64,000 nt of DNA. Origin: Haemophilus sp. C1. Its GTDB lineage: Bacteria > Pseudomonadota > Gammaproteobacteria > Enterobacterales > Pasteurellaceae. The notes under the pieces were generated by a model. It was not told the DNA's origin. It did not search any database and was given only the letters and a program-made list of their open reading frames with translations. A program made the position numbers and the translations under genes. Positions within the stretch are counted from its first letter, which is position 1. The number at the start of each line of letters is the position of its first letter. Positions 8,828 to 20,300 of the stretch are shown here, one piece after another. The DNA is taken from assembly GCF_001276515.1 (NCBI RefSeq), contig NZ_LDVZ01000001.1:100797-164796 (forward strand), in the 5' to 3' direction.

Positions 8828-9538
8828 CTATGATTTTTTAATTTTCTCCAATAACTCAGCTACCACTTTCGGAACGCCCTCACCCGCTTTTTCTTTTATT
8901 GCAATCACTTGCTTACGAACAAATCCTGTATTGGGATTAGGATCGATCAAATAGATAAGTGAACCGTATGGAGCGAGATTTACCAATCCATTAGCTGGAT
9001 AAACTTGTAATGAAGTGCCAATAACAATCACAATATCTGCCTTTTTCACTAACTTTTCTGCTTTAGGAAACATTGGTACATTTTCCCCAAAAAAGACTAT
9101 ATGTGGACGCATTGGATGACCGTGATTATCCTTATCCTCTAACAGTTGATTACCCAAACATGGAACAATGTAATCGGTATTAAAACTGCTGCGAGCTTTA
9201 TTCAATTCTCCATGTAAATGGAGTACGTTCGTACTTCCCGCTCGCTCATGTAAATCATCCACATTTTGAGTGATTATATGAACTTCATAAAACGCTTCCA
9301 ATTCAACCAAAGCCAAGTGTGCTGCATTAGGCTCTGCAGCTTGAGCATTACGACGTCGTTCATTATAAAACGCCAATACTTTTGCACGGTTTTTCTTTAA
9401 AGCTTCAGGCGTGCAAACTTCTTCTACTTTATGCCCTGCCCATAATCCATCTTCAGATCTAAAAGTTGGAATGCCACTTTCTGCACTTATGCCAGCACCG
9501 GTTAATACTACACAAATTGGTTTATTTTTCTCTGTCAT
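8828..9538 (-). CDS. Sirtuin, CobB-like class III type lacking zinc cysteines
   Basis: 236 residues, the size of bacterial CobB. GAGISAESGIPTFRS opens the Rossmann fold (~residues 14-28), ITQNVDDLHERAG (~95-107) forms the nicotinamide pocket, and HLHGEL (~114) carries the catalytic histidine. FYNERRR near residue 58 contains the Tyr-x-x-Arg pair that in SIRT5/CobB-like enzymes recognises succinyl or malonyl lysine, so desuccinylation or demalonylation is likely. Where the zinc ribbon should be, the sequence reads ARSSFNTDYIVPCLG, with only one cysteine, so no zinc is bound. The gene starts four bases after the stop of the HAD-type nucleotidase gene and shares its operon. Confidence 0.88.
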   Translation of the reverse strand: MTEKNKPICVVLTGAGISAESGIPTFRSEDGLWAGHKVEEVCTPEALKKNRAKVLAFYNERRRNAQAAEPNAAHLALVELEAFYEVHIITQNVDDLHERAGSTNVLHLHGELNKARSSFNTDYIVPCLGNQLLEDKDNHGHPMRPHIVFFGENVPMFPKAEKLVKKADIVIVIGTSLQVYPANGLVNLAPYGSLIYLIDPNPNTGFVRKQVIAIKEKAGEGVPKVVAELLEKIKKS

Positions 9539-9541
9539 TTT

Positions 9542-10432
9542 TCAGGCTCCTTTTTGTCGTAAAATTTCATCAATCGCTCTATCTCTCGCCATCATGCCAA
9601 ATATATTCCCCGCTTTATAAAGGGGTTGATAAGTATAGCTTTCAATATGCAAGAATGGCTTCTCTGAAAGGCGTTGGAAATATTGTTTTAGCAGTGATTT
9701 TGAGCGTAATAACACTTCATATTTCGCTTGAATATGAGCACACATAGCTTCAATACGAATTTTAAATTCATCACTGAGATAAGGGCTGATAATTAAATAG
9801 ACTGTTCTGTGTTCGGTTGCTGTTTCATCCGCATAAACACATGCCAAATTAAACACTTGCCATTTATAGCGATCTGCAAAAGCACCAATGATTCGACTTT
9901 GTTCCTCATTTTCAACTTGTACAAGGGCGGCAGGCTTTTTCAAACAATCTTGCAAAATATCACTTGGTGCAAAAGGCCCACAGCCTAAGTAAGATAAGAC
10001 ACAATTCCAATTAGCAAATTGTTCTGTACCAAAATGAACATGTTCGCCTTGAAATTTGCCAGCACCATTTTTAGTGCGATCATCAATTAAATAATCACCT
10101 TGGTTGAGATTTTTATGATGGGATAAAATCAATCGTTTGTATAAGGCTGAACCTTTTTCTTCACCGAAATAATGTTGAATCCATTTTACTTTATCACTCC
10201 AAGCGGAAGGATTATGCCAAGGAGCAGTAGAAAGCACATAAATATGATATTTTTTCATCAATTTATGCACCGCAGAAATCGCGTTAGGCATCGGCTCCAT
10301 TAAGCTAAAAATACCCTCTACTTCATCATATCGACCTTCATATTCTCGCTTGGTTTTATCATCTAGTTTTGCAATACCTGATGGAAAATCTACCATCACA
10401 TTATCCATATCAATGTACACAATCTGTTTCAT
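9542..10432 (-). CDS. 5'(3')-deoxyribonucleotidase-like HAD protein with C-terminal extension
   Basis: 296 residues. The first ~165 match the 5'-nucleotidase type C family of the HAD superfamily: YIDMDNVMVDF at the N-terminus is motif I with both aspartates, YVLSTAPWH near residue 70 is motif II, and YLIDDRTKNG near residue 115 is the final acidic motif. Such enzymes dephosphorylate nucleoside monophosphates. The last ~125 residues are not part of that family; I do not recognise them. They contain LACVYADETATEH and a run of predicted alpha/beta structure. The gene leads the operon with the CobB-like sirtuin and has island operator 3 just upstream. With two NAD-dependent enzymes nearby, a role in nucleotide or NAD-derived metabolite turnover is plausible but unproven. 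Confidence 0.78.
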   Translation of the reverse strand: MKQIVYIDMDNVMVDFPSGIAKLDDKTKREYEGRYDEVEGIFSLMEPMPNAISAVHKLMKKYHIYVLSTAPWHNPSAWSDKVKWIQHYFGEEKGSALYKRLILSHHKNLNQGDYLIDDRTKNGAGKFQGEHVHFGTEQFANWNCVLSYLGCGPFAPSDILQDCLKKPAALVQVENEEQSRIIGAFADRYKWQVFNLACVYADETATEHRTVYLIISPYLSDEFKIRIEAMCAHIQAKYEVLLRSKSLLKQYFQRLSEKPFLHIESYTYQPLYKAGNIFGMMARDRAIDEILRQKGA

Positions 10433-10475
10433 TTGAATGTCCTCTCTTCAGATAGATTTATCATAAAGCGCAAAG

Positions 10476-10490
10476 CGACAATTTATGTCG
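10476..10490 (-). promoter_or_regulatory. Island operator 3 (CGACA-N5-TGTCG) for the nucleotidase-sirtuin operon
   Basis: Third perfect copy of the island palindrome, in the 58-base gap between the WYL regulator stop and the nucleotidase start. A TATGAT -10 box lies at 10460-10465 on the minus strand, exactly ten bases downstream, the same geometry as the other two copies. Confidence 0.7.
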
Positions 10491-11444
10491 TTATACTGTT
10501 TCTTCTAAATATACACGCTCAATTTCTTGATAATTTTCACCAAAGTGAGCTATCCACCACTCCAGCATTTGACTTTCGATCACAGTTGCTGAAATTTCAT
10601 AATTATCCCCAGAATCTTTCACAGTTTGATCCGTTGATAATGGTGTTTCTGTTAAAAATCTACCAATATCTTTATTAATGCGGAAAGTTAATCGGATTTT
10701 TCGACCATGGGTAAAACCAAACTTTTGGCTTTCTACATAAGATTTCAAATTAAAATCAGGGCGTTCAAATATCATTGTACTCACTGTTACCTCAAGCAAG
10801 CGATGCAAAGCAAGGTGTAAAATATCGCCATTCTCATATTGTGCGACTAAATAGCTACTTGGCCCTTGTTGTACCAAAGCCAATGGCTTGACCTGTGCCT
10901 TATGTTCTTTACCGAGAATACTCCGATAATGCACCTGTAAAAATCGATTTTGATAAAGTGCGGTACTAATTTGAGAAAAAATTTCTGGATTGATTTTGGC
11001 AGGTAATAACGGCTGACTAGTTGGCGCAATAGCAACTTTATTAAGCCATTCTGCCCCTGATTTTTTATGGCTGTCATAAACCAAATTATATTCGGCCTGT
11101 TGAAAGAACGCTTCCATTGAACTCATAATACTATAAGGCAAAATGCCATTGAGATATTGTTTAGCAAGCATAAGCACAAGTGATTGCTGTTCATTTAAAA
11201 TTGGTAAATCCAAGCCTTTAGCATTTGATTTCCATCGGTAGCCATAAGGTTTATCACGCATATCACGTTCAATTTCAAACTGTTGAGATAAGCTCTCTAG
11301 CAAGCGTTGAATTGAACGAATATCACGTTGAACACCAATATCAGCAAGTTTTTGTAAGATTTCTTCTGCGGTAATAAAACGTGTTTTTGGAATAAGGCGT
11401 AAAATTTCAAGTTGAATTTGAAGTGCGGTTAAGTTTGAGGACAT
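10491..11444 (-). CDS. WYL-domain transcriptional regulator
   Basis: 317 residues. The N-terminal ~80 form a DeoR-like winged helix (LRLIPKTRFITAEEILQKL followed by RDIRSIQRLLESLS, the recognition helix). The middle and C-terminal parts match the WYL region and its C-terminal extension (VHYRSILGKEHKAQVKPLAL near residue 190, YLVAQYENGDILHLALHR near 215). WYL regulators bind palindromes as dimers and often control phage-defence or DNA-damage genes, apparently by sensing nucleic acid or nucleotide ligands. The ATG at 11444 has a GGGAG ribosome binding site; a TTG four codons upstream is less likely. No copy of the island palindrome lies at its own promoter, so direct autoregulation through that site is not evident. 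It is the best candidate for the protein that binds the three operators. Confidence 0.87.
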   Translation of the reverse strand: MSSNLTALQIQLEILRLIPKTRFITAEEILQKLADIGVQRDIRSIQRLLESLSQQFEIERDMRDKPYGYRWKSNAKGLDLPILNEQQSLVLMLAKQYLNGILPYSIMSSMEAFFQQAEYNLVYDSHKKSGAEWLNKVAIAPTSQPLLPAKINPEIFSQISTALYQNRFLQVHYRSILGKEHKAQVKPLALVQQGPSSYLVAQYENGDILHLALHRLLEVTVSTMIFERPDFNLKSYVESQKFGFTHGRKIRLTFRINKDIGRFLTETPLSTDQTVKDSGDNYEISATVIESQMLEWWIAHFGENYQEIERVYLEETV

Positions 11445-11479
11445 TTTATCTCCCAAATTTGAAAAAAATCATTATAAAA

Positions 11480-11501
11480 AATGCTGGAAAATTCCAGCAT
11501 T
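11480..11501 (-). terminator. Terminator of the NlpC-like lipoprotein gene
   Basis: Arms of ten bases (AATGCTGGAA and its complement) close to each other, followed on the minus strand by a run of Ts, directly after the stop codon at 11509. It separates the housekeeping side from the WYL island. Confidence 0.75.
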
Positions 11502-11508
11502 ATACTTT

Positions 11509-11994
11509 TTAAATCCGTCTGACTTGCCAGAAGGCTTTCGACCAATAAGGGTTATTCATTGAAGAATAGACAACCCCCCCTCTGGTGGAAGCATGAAGGA
11601 ATTTGTCTTCTTTTACATAAATTCCTACATGATAACCATTAGGGCCTCGGCCAGTTTTAAAGAAAATTAAATCACCTGTTTGAATATCTTCTTTGCGGAC
11701 ATGTTTACCATAATTGGCTTGTTCAGTTGTACTTCTTGGTAAACGAAGATTAAAACGATCGAAGAAAGTTTTCTGCACAAAACCAGAACAATCTACGCCA
11801 TGACGTGAAACACCACCGAGCACATAAGGCGTTCCTGCCCATTCATGTTGTTGTTCGCTCAACATAGCTATAGCCATAATAGGATCGCCGATTTGGCCTT
11901 TATAGTTCATCGCATAATCATCGTTTTGAAAACTGGAACAAGCGAATAAAAACAACGAGGCAATAGCGATTAAAAATGATTTATATACTTTCAT
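11509..11994 (-). CDS. NlpC/P60-family cell-wall endopeptidase lipoprotein
   Basis: 161 residues. A lipoprotein signal peptide ends at FLFACSS, so the mature protein starts at a lipidated cysteine around residue 19. The NlpC/P60 domain follows: VDCSGFVQK (catalytic cysteine ~residue 69), YHVGIYV (catalytic histidine ~121) and FLHAST (third polar residue ~132). Members cut peptidoglycan stem peptides and are tethered to the outer membrane. It corresponds to H. influenzae HI_1314 as I remember it, and follows ihfA in the same place. A strong inverted uptake-signal hairpin stands just upstream, so it needs its own promoter. Confidence 0.9.
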   Translation of the reverse strand: MKVYKSFLIAIASLFLFACSSFQNDDYAMNYKGQIGDPIMAIAMLSEQQHEWAGTPYVLGGVSRHGVDCSGFVQKTFFDRFNLRLPRSTTEQANYGKHVRKEDIQTGDLIFFKTGRGPNGYHVGIYVKEDKFLHASTRGGVVYSSMNNPYWSKAFWQVRRI

Positions 11995-12007
11995 ACCTTT
12001 TCATATG

Positions 12008-12037
12008 AAAAGTGCGGTAGAAATTCACCGCACTTTT
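12008..12037 (-). terminator. Uptake-signal inverted repeat acting as terminator after ihfA
   Basis: Two uptake signal cores face each other: AAAAGTGCGGT at 12008-12018 and its complement at 12027-12037, giving an 11-bp stem with an 8-base loop. It lies just beyond the stop of ihfA. Confidence 0.75.
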
Positions 12038-12045
12038 GTTGCTTA

Positions 12046-12336
12046 CTATTTAGTTTTTTCTACACGAGCACGTAACTTTTGCCCTGGTTTAAATGTCACC
12101 ACTCGGCGAGCAGAAACTGGCACAACATCACCAGTTTTCGGGTTACGCCCCGGGCGAGATGACTTATCACGTAGTTCAAAATTACCAAATCCTGATAATT
12201 TCACATCATGACCAGATTCTAGCGATGAACGAATCTCTTCTAAAAAGTTCTCCACCACATTTTTCGTATCTTGTTTAGATAAGTGATATTTATCGCTTAA
12301 ATATTCAATAATATCAATTTTGGTTATCGTAGCCAT
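12046..12336 (-). CDS. ihfA: Integration host factor subunit alpha
   Basis: 96 residues, the normal length. The HU/IHF fold is clear: [13 protein letters not shown] at the N-terminus, [12 protein letters not shown] in the middle and [18 protein letters not shown] near residue 60, which includes the proline-tipped arm that intercalates in the minor groove. It pairs with IhfB to bend DNA and supports transcription, replication and recombination. The gene lies one base after the pheT stop, the same pheS-pheT-ihfA order found in E. coli and other gamma-proteobacteria, so it is cotranscribed with the synthetase genes. Confidence 0.97.
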   Translation of the reverse strand: MATITKIDIIEYLSDKYHLSKQDTKNVVENFLEEIRSSLESGHDVKLSGFGNFELRDKSSRPGRNPKTGDVVPVSARRVVTFKPGQKLRARVEKTK

Positions 12337-12337
12337 A

Positions 12338-14725
12338 TTAATCCCTTAATTCAGCATTAAAGCGTTGTTTTACCTCCGCTAATACTGCTGAAATCACTGC
12401 ATTAATTTCTTCATCTTCAAGTGTTTTTTCATTATCTTGGACAGTCAAGCTAATCGCTAAACTCTTATAGCCTTCAGCGACGCCCACACCTTGATATACA
12501 TCGAACAAATTCACTTGCACCAATTTTTCGCCGCCTGCTTGTTTACATGCTGCGATCAATTCCCCTGCTGGTACGCTATCTGCGACGACTAAAGCTAAAT
12601 CACGACGGTTTGCTGGGAATTTAGAAATTTCTTTTGCTTGCACCACATTACGTGCCGCAATTGCATTCCAAAGAATTTCAAATACAAAAGTTTTGCCATT
12701 TAAGCCAAGTTTTTGGCTAATAGATGGATGAATTGCGCCAATAAATCCAATTTCTTGACCATCTAATTCAATAGCAGCCGATTGGCCAGGGTGTAATGCA
12801 TCAAATTGTTTTGCAACAAAACGAACTCTATTACCACATTCTGTTAAAGAAAGTACTGATTCTAAATCGCCTTTAAGATCAAAGAAATCAATAGATTCTG
12901 CTTTACCTGCCCAATGTTCAGATTTTGCCGTTCCAGTAATCACCGCACTTAAAACAAATTCTTGACGTACACCAAATTCTGCATTGGCATCTGGTACAAA
13001 ACGTAATCCTGTTTCAAATAAACGAACACGGGATTGTTGGCGATTTTGGTTATAAAGCACTGCACCTAATAAACCACTCATTAAAGACACGCGCATTGCG
13101 GACATTTCCACAGAAATTGGGTTTGGCAAAACAAGTGCTTCTTGATGTGGATGTAATAAACTTTGAATTTTTGGATCCACAAAGCTATAAGTAATGGCTT
13201 CTTGATAATCTGCATCCACAAGTGCGGCCTTAATTCGAGCTAAATCTAAATCAGATTCTTTGTGCTCACGCATACGGAGATGCGCTAATGGCGCATTGTT
13301 TGGAATGCTGTTATAACCATAAATACGCGCCACTTCCTCAATTAAATCTTCTTCAATTTCAATATCAAAACGCCAGCTTGCAGAAGTTACCGTCCAAATA
13401 TCATTTGCATAAGTAACATCGAAACCAAGACGGTGGAAAATTTCTGTTACGCTTTCTGTTTCAATATGATGACCTAAAAGTGCATCTAATTTACTACGGC
13501 GAAGTTGAACTGTATTGACTTTAGGAAGATGAGTTTCACTACTTGCTTCGCAAATCTCACCCGCTTCACCACCACAGATTTCAAGTAATAATGCGGTTGC
13601 TCGTTCCATAGCTTTACGGGCTAATTCAAAATCCACACCACGTTCAAAACGGTGCGATGCATCAGTATGTAAACCATATTGTCTTGCACGGCCTGCAATC
13701 GCTAATGGAGCGAAAAATGCGGATTCTAAAATGACATCTTTCGTTTCACTATTCACGCCACTTGCAGCACCACCAAAGATCCCTGCCATTGCTAAAGGCC
13801 CATTTTGGTCAGCAATTAATAAAGTATTTGATTGAAGTTTTGCAGTTGAACCATCTAATAATACTAATTCTTCACCTTCTTTTGCTAAACGAACTTGAAC
13901 GGGTTGTGCCACTTCAGCCGCATCAAACGCGTGCATTGGCTGACCAAGTTCAAGCAAAATGTAGTCAGTAATATCAACAATAGGATCAATAGAACGAATA
14001 CCACAACGACGCAATTTTTCTTGCATCCACATTGGCGATTGTGCTTTTACATTGACGTTCTTTATCACACGTAATAAATAACGCGGGCACGCTTCTGGTG
14101 CTTGTAAATCAATTTGAACTTTATCAGAAATTGTTGCTGGCACCGCTTCAAAGTGCGGTTGATTTACTGGCTGTTTATTTACCACACCAATTTCACGCGC
14201 AATACCCGCAATGCTCAAACAATCCGCGCGGTTTGGCGTTAAGCTAATTTCGATGGCATTATCATTTAAACCTAAATATTCACGTAAATCTGTACCGATT
14301 GGTGCATCAAGTGGCAATTCAATAATACCATCCGCTTCAACATCAATACCTAATTCAGAAAATGAACAAAGCATTCCTTCTGATGGTTGACCACGTAATT
14401 TCGTTTTCTTAATTTTGAAATCGCCCGGTAATACCGCACCTTCTGTTGCGCAAGCGACTTTTAAGCCTTGACGACAATTTGGTGCGCCACACACGATATC
14501 CAATAAACGATCACCGCCTACGTTCACTTTAGTTACACGTAATTTATCCGCATCTGGATGTTGTGCACATTCCACCACTTCACCCACAACGACACCATTA
14601 AATTTACCCGCAACGGTTTCTACGTCATCGACTTCTAAGCCAAGCATAGTAATTTGCTCGCATAATTGCTCGGTGGACACCGCAGGGTTCACCCATTCTC
14701 TTACCCACTGTTCACTAAATTTCAT
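12338..14725 (-). CDS. pheT: Phenylalanine--tRNA ligase beta subunit
   Basis: 795 residues, full length. The N-terminal [14 protein letters not shown] is typical. An EMAP/OB-type tRNA-binding domain occupies residues ~40-150 ([21 protein letters not shown]), the B3/B4 editing domain is in the middle, B5 near 400-480, and the C-terminal ferredoxin-like anticodon-binding domain covers ~700-795 ([12 protein letters not shown]). It forms an alpha2-beta2 enzyme with PheS that charges tRNA-Phe and clears mischarged tyrosine. It follows pheS by about 33 bases in one operon. Confidence 0.98.
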   Translation of the reverse strand: MKFSEQWVREWVNPAVSTEQLCEQITMLGLEVDDVETVAGKFNGVVVGEVVECAQHPDADKLRVTKVNVGGDRLLDIVCGAPNCRQGLKVACATEGAVLPGDFKIKKTKLRGQPSEGMLCSFSELGIDVEADGIIELPLDAPIGTDLREYLGLNDNAIEISLTPNRADCLSIAGIAREIGVVNKQPVNQPHFEAVPATISDKVQIDLQAPEACPRYLLRVIKNVNVKAQSPMWMQEKLRRCGIRSIDPIVDITDYILLELGQPMHAFDAAEVAQPVQVRLAKEGEELVLLDGSTAKLQSNTLLIADQNGPLAMAGIFGGAASGVNSETKDVILESAFFAPLAIAGRARQYGLHTDASHRFERGVDFELARKAMERATALLLEICGGEAGEICEASSETHLPKVNTVQLRRSKLDALLGHHIETESVTEIFHRLGFDVTYANDIWTVTSASWRFDIEIEEDLIEEVARIYGYNSIPNNAPLAHLRMREHKESDLDLARIKAALVDADYQEAITYSFVDPKIQSLLHPHQEALVLPNPISVEMSAMRVSLMSGLLGAVLYNQNRQQSRVRLFETGLRFVPDANAEFGVRQEFVLSAVITGTAKSEHWAGKAESIDFFDLKGDLESVLSLTECGNRVRFVAKQFDALHPGQSAAIELDGQEIGFIGAIHPSISQKLGLNGKTFVFEILWNAIAARNVVQAKEISKFPANRRDLALVVADSVPAGELIAACKQAGGEKLVQVNLFDVYQGVGVAEGYKSLAISLTVQDNEKTLEDEEINAVISAVLAEVKQRFNAELRD

Positions 14726-14758
14726 TTGTTGTTATCCTTTTAATTCAAATCCGAGAAA

Positions 14759-15838
<1,080 letters not shown>

Positions 15839-15857
15839 TCATTGGTTTATCAAAAAT

Positions 15858-15889
15858 AAAATGGAATAACGTTATCGCTATTCCATTTT
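15858..15889 (-). terminator. Terminator after the 15896-16573 lipoprotein gene
   Basis: Eleven-base arms at 15858-15868 and 15879-15889 (AAAATGGAATA and its complement), followed on the minus strand by a TTTATTTTT tract. It starts seven bases beyond the stop codon. Confidence 0.7.
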
Positions 15890-15895
15890 GTCTTG

Positions 15896-16573
15896 TTACC
15901 AACAAAATCGTTCATTCACAAAATTTTCTGACCGCTCTTTTTGCCATTTTTCTTTATTTTTTGGATTAGCAAAAAAACGTGCTTGTTCCTGTAAACGTTG
16001 AACTAATTTTGTTTCTGCTTCTTTTAACGCTTTTTGACGATCTGCAAATTTTGAGGGCAATGCTGGTAAGAAAATCACTTCATAAGGATGCGTAATTGTC
16101 CATTTCATCGCGTTTTCTGCAGCACGACTTTGTTTATCAAAATTACAAAACGCATAAGCATTAACAAACTGCCCTACAACATGGCTGAACCCTGTATTAT
16201 CCTGCACCGTTTGTTTTGGTAAATCCAACACATAAAGTGCGGTAATCAAACGGTTTTGTCCACGATAAAACCAAGTAACCGCTTCATCTCTTAAGCCAAA
16301 ATCGTAAGCCCGAGCAGCTAAGGTAAACATTGTCATTGGTGAAATGCGAGCTGGATTTTCTTCTACAAATTTTACCGCACTTTTATAACCTTTTAGCGTA
16401 TTTTCACGTAGCATCGGATCAATTTCTTTATGTACAAATACATTTTCTGCTTTTCCATTTTCAGCAGAATAATAAGGTTTGATATAAACATTCACTGTCT
16501 TCACTGGTTCTTTGCTAATAGAACTACAAGCAGTAATAAAAAGTGCGGTTATAAAACACAGTATTTTTAACAT
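15896..16573 (-). CDS. Uncharacterised lipoprotein
   Basis: 225 residues from the ATG at 16573, which is preceded by AAGGAAA; the longer frame to 16633 would run over the divergent ferredoxin gene start. The N-terminus is a lipoprotein signal ending at FITACSS (cysteine ~residue 16). The mature part is mostly helical, with FTLAARAYDFGLRDEAVTWFYRGQ near the middle, which resembles a single TPR-like hairpin, and a basic C-terminus ending FCW. I do not recognise a functional family. It is transcribed away from the ferredoxin-like gene. It is probably attached to the inner face of the outer membrane. Confidence 0.8.
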   Translation of the reverse strand: MLKILCFITALFITACSSISKEPVKTVNVYIKPYYSAENGKAENVFVHKEIDPMLRENTLKGYKSAVKFVEENPARISPMTMFTLAARAYDFGLRDEAVTWFYRGQNRLITALYVLDLPKQTVQDNTGFSHVVGQFVNAYAFCNFDKQSRAAENAMKWTITHPYEVIFLPALPSKFADRQKALKEAETKLVQRLQEQARFFANPKNKEKWQKERSENFVNERFCW

Positions 16574-16621
16574 ATGGATTTTCCTTATATAATGCCCAGC
16601 AAATTTCACTGCATTGTTATT

Positions 16622-18322
<1,701 letters not shown>

Positions 18323-18323
<1 letters not shown>

Positions 18324-18814
18324 CACAACATCCAATATTGAATAGCAAATACGACAATCACCGCATAAATTGCCGCTAATACATCGTCGACCATGATACC
18401 AAAACCACTTTCGAGTTTTTCGTCAAAATAACGAATTGGGAACGGTTTTAAAATATCGAAAAAGCGAAATAACGCAAAAGCAGCCAAAATCCATTGCCAA
18501 GATAATGACGGTATCGCCGCTAATACAATAAATACACCGACAAATTCATCCCAGACGATAGAACCATGATCGTGTACGCCCATATCTTCTGTGGTTTTTT
18601 GACAAAGGTAGCAACCGAGTAGAAAACAAAGTACAGTGAAAATTAAAAAGGTTTTTACACCTAACAAAGAAAGCAAAATCACGCCTAAAGTTGTTCCGGC
18701 TAAACTCCCCCACGTGCCTGGAGCTGGATGAATTAAGCCCGAGCCAAAACCAACGGCAAGCAAATGAATAGGATTTAAAAGAGAGATTTTTTTAAGAGGA
18801 TTATTTTCTGTCAT
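18323..18814 (-). CDS. pgpA: Phosphatidylglycerophosphatase A
   Basis: 163 residues with four hydrophobic segments. GFGSGLIHPAPGTWGSLAG near residue 20 and DDVLAAIYA near 140 are characteristic of the PgpA family. The enzyme removes phosphate from phosphatidylglycerophosphate to give phosphatidylglycerol in the inner membrane. Start overlaps the thiL stop by four bases, and the thiL-pgpA order is the same as in E. coli. Confidence 0.96.
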
Positions 18815-19797
18815 TTTGATTCCTTAAAATGATCGAAACCACTTGAAAAAGTTATATTCACAGGTTTTCCATCACGTAAAAAACGTGGCGAAAAGTCGCT
18901 GCACTTTTCTGTGATTTTACCAATGCAAGTACAAGACACGTTCAGTTTTTTCAAGCGTAATTCTAATTCATCTTTAGATTCGGGCGGTATGGTAAAACAA
19001 AGTTCATAATCTTCTCCACCACTTAAGGCAAATTGTTCCGCTTGAGCGCGATCATATTTATGCAAAATCGCGGATGAAAGAGGTAAAGCAGAAAGTTCAA
19101 CTTCTGCGCCACATTGACTTCGTTCAAGAATATGCCCTAAATCAGAGATTAACCCATCGGAAAGATCAATGGCAGCGTGAGCAATATCAATTAACGCCCG
19201 TCCAAGTTCTATTCTAGGTGTGGGTCTAAGATGACGTTGTTGCAGAAAAACATCATCAGAATCAACCGCACTTTTGCCCGATAAAATTTGTGTTAAACCT
19301 GATACGCTATCGCCTAAAGTGCCTGAAACATAAATTAAATCACCAACTTGCGCTTTATGCCGACAAATTCCTTTACCTTTTTCGACAAAACCTTGTGCTG
19401 TAATCGTAATAGATAAGTTGCCCTTTGTGGTATCGCCACCAATTAATGTGACGTTGTATTGTTTTAACGTGTGCAATAAACTTTGACTAAATATTGAAAT
19501 CCAATTTTTATCTACATTTGGCAAAGTTAATGCCAGAGAAACCCATTTTGGCTGTGCCCCCATTGCAGCAATATCACTTAAATTTGTTGCAACAGCCTTA
19601 TAAGCTAAATCTTCAGGCGAAATGGTCGGTAAAAAATGTGTATTTTCCACCATGGTATCCGTCGTAATGGCAAGTTGATAATTCTCTGGCATGGAAACCA
19701 GCGCACAATCGTCGCCAATAGATAATTGAACGGAATCATCAACTAATATTTGTTGCTGAAAATATCGTTTAATTAAATCAAATTCACCCATTGCCAT
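18811..19797 (-). CDS. thiL: Thiamine-monophosphate kinase
   Basis: 328 residues from the ATG at 19797; the start MAMGEFDLI mirrors MACGEF of E. coli ThiL, and AGGTG lies just upstream. Motifs of the AIR-synthase/ThiL fold are present: SIGDDCALV near 27, TTDTMVENTHF near 45, NLSDIAAMGA near 73 and GGDTTKG near 120. It phosphorylates thiamine monophosphate to the pyrophosphate cofactor. It lies between nusB and pgpA as in E. coli, but a good terminator separates it from nusB. Confidence 0.97.
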   Translation of the reverse strand: MAMGEFDLIKRYFQQQILVDDSVQLSIGDDCALVSMPENYQLAITTDTMVENTHFLPTISPEDLAYKAVATNLSDIAAMGAQPKWVSLALTLPNVDKNWISIFSQSLLHTLKQYNVTLIGGDTTKGNLSITITAQGFVEKGKGICRHKAQVGDLIYVSGTLGDSVSGLTQILSGKSAVDSDDVFLQQRHLRPTPRIELGRALIDIAHAAIDLSDGLISDLGHILERSQCGAEVELSALPLSSAILHKYDRAQAEQFALSGGEDYELCFTIPPESKDELELRLKKLNVSCTCIGKITEKCSDFSPRFLRDGKPVNITFSSGFDHFKESK

Positions 19798-19814
19798 TTT
19801 CACCTATCTTATAA

Positions 19815-19844
19815 AAGAAAAGGCACGCGTTAAAAACGCGCGCC
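19815..19844 (-). terminator. Terminator after nusB
   Basis: GC-rich ten-base arms at 19822-19831 and 19835-19844 around a 3-base loop, followed on the minus strand by TTTTCTTTT. It lies 19 bases after the nusB stop and ahead of thiL. Confidence 0.8.
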
Positions 19845-19862
19845 ATTTTCAGTTTAAAAGGA

Positions 19863-20297
19863 TTACTTACGCCCTAATGCTGGTGCGATTTTATCAAGTA
19901 CGCCATTGATATATTTATGGCTTTCATCTGCACCGAATACTTTTGCTACTTCAATCGCTTCATTGATAACCACTTTATATGGAACATCTAATTCAAAGCG
20001 CAATTCATAGACAGCCAAACGCAAAATTGCAGTTTCAATAGGATCAAGCTCATCAAAAGCGCGGTCAATATAAGGCGAAATTGAAAAATCAACGATTTCA
20101 ATATTTTCTACTGTTTGACGAAATAATTTACGGAAGTAAGGTTTATCTACGCCATCCATATCTTGATCTAACACAAAGGCTAATTCAACTTGTTCTGCAG
20201 TATTGCCAGATACCGCCCAAGAATACAAGGCTTGAACAGTACATTCACGCGCACGACGACGAGCAGAAGGCTTTTTCACTTGTTTTTGTTCTGTCAT
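19863..20297 (-). CDS. nusB: Transcription antitermination protein NusB
   Basis: 144 residues, all-helical NusB fold. [16 protein letters not shown] near the N-terminus binds boxA RNA, and [17 protein letters not shown] and [11 protein letters not shown] near the C-terminus are strongly conserved. With NusE (S10) it forms the antitermination complex on rRNA transcripts. It follows ribH by three bases, the standard ribH-nusB pair. Confidence 0.98.
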   Translation of the reverse strand: MTEQKQVKKPSARRRARECTVQALYSWAVSGNTAEQVELAFVLDQDMDGVDKPYFRKLFRQTVENIEIVDFSISPYIDRAFDELDPIETAILRLAVYELRFELDVPYKVVINEAIEVAKVFGADESHKYINGVLDKIAPALGRK

Positions 20298-20300
20298 GAT

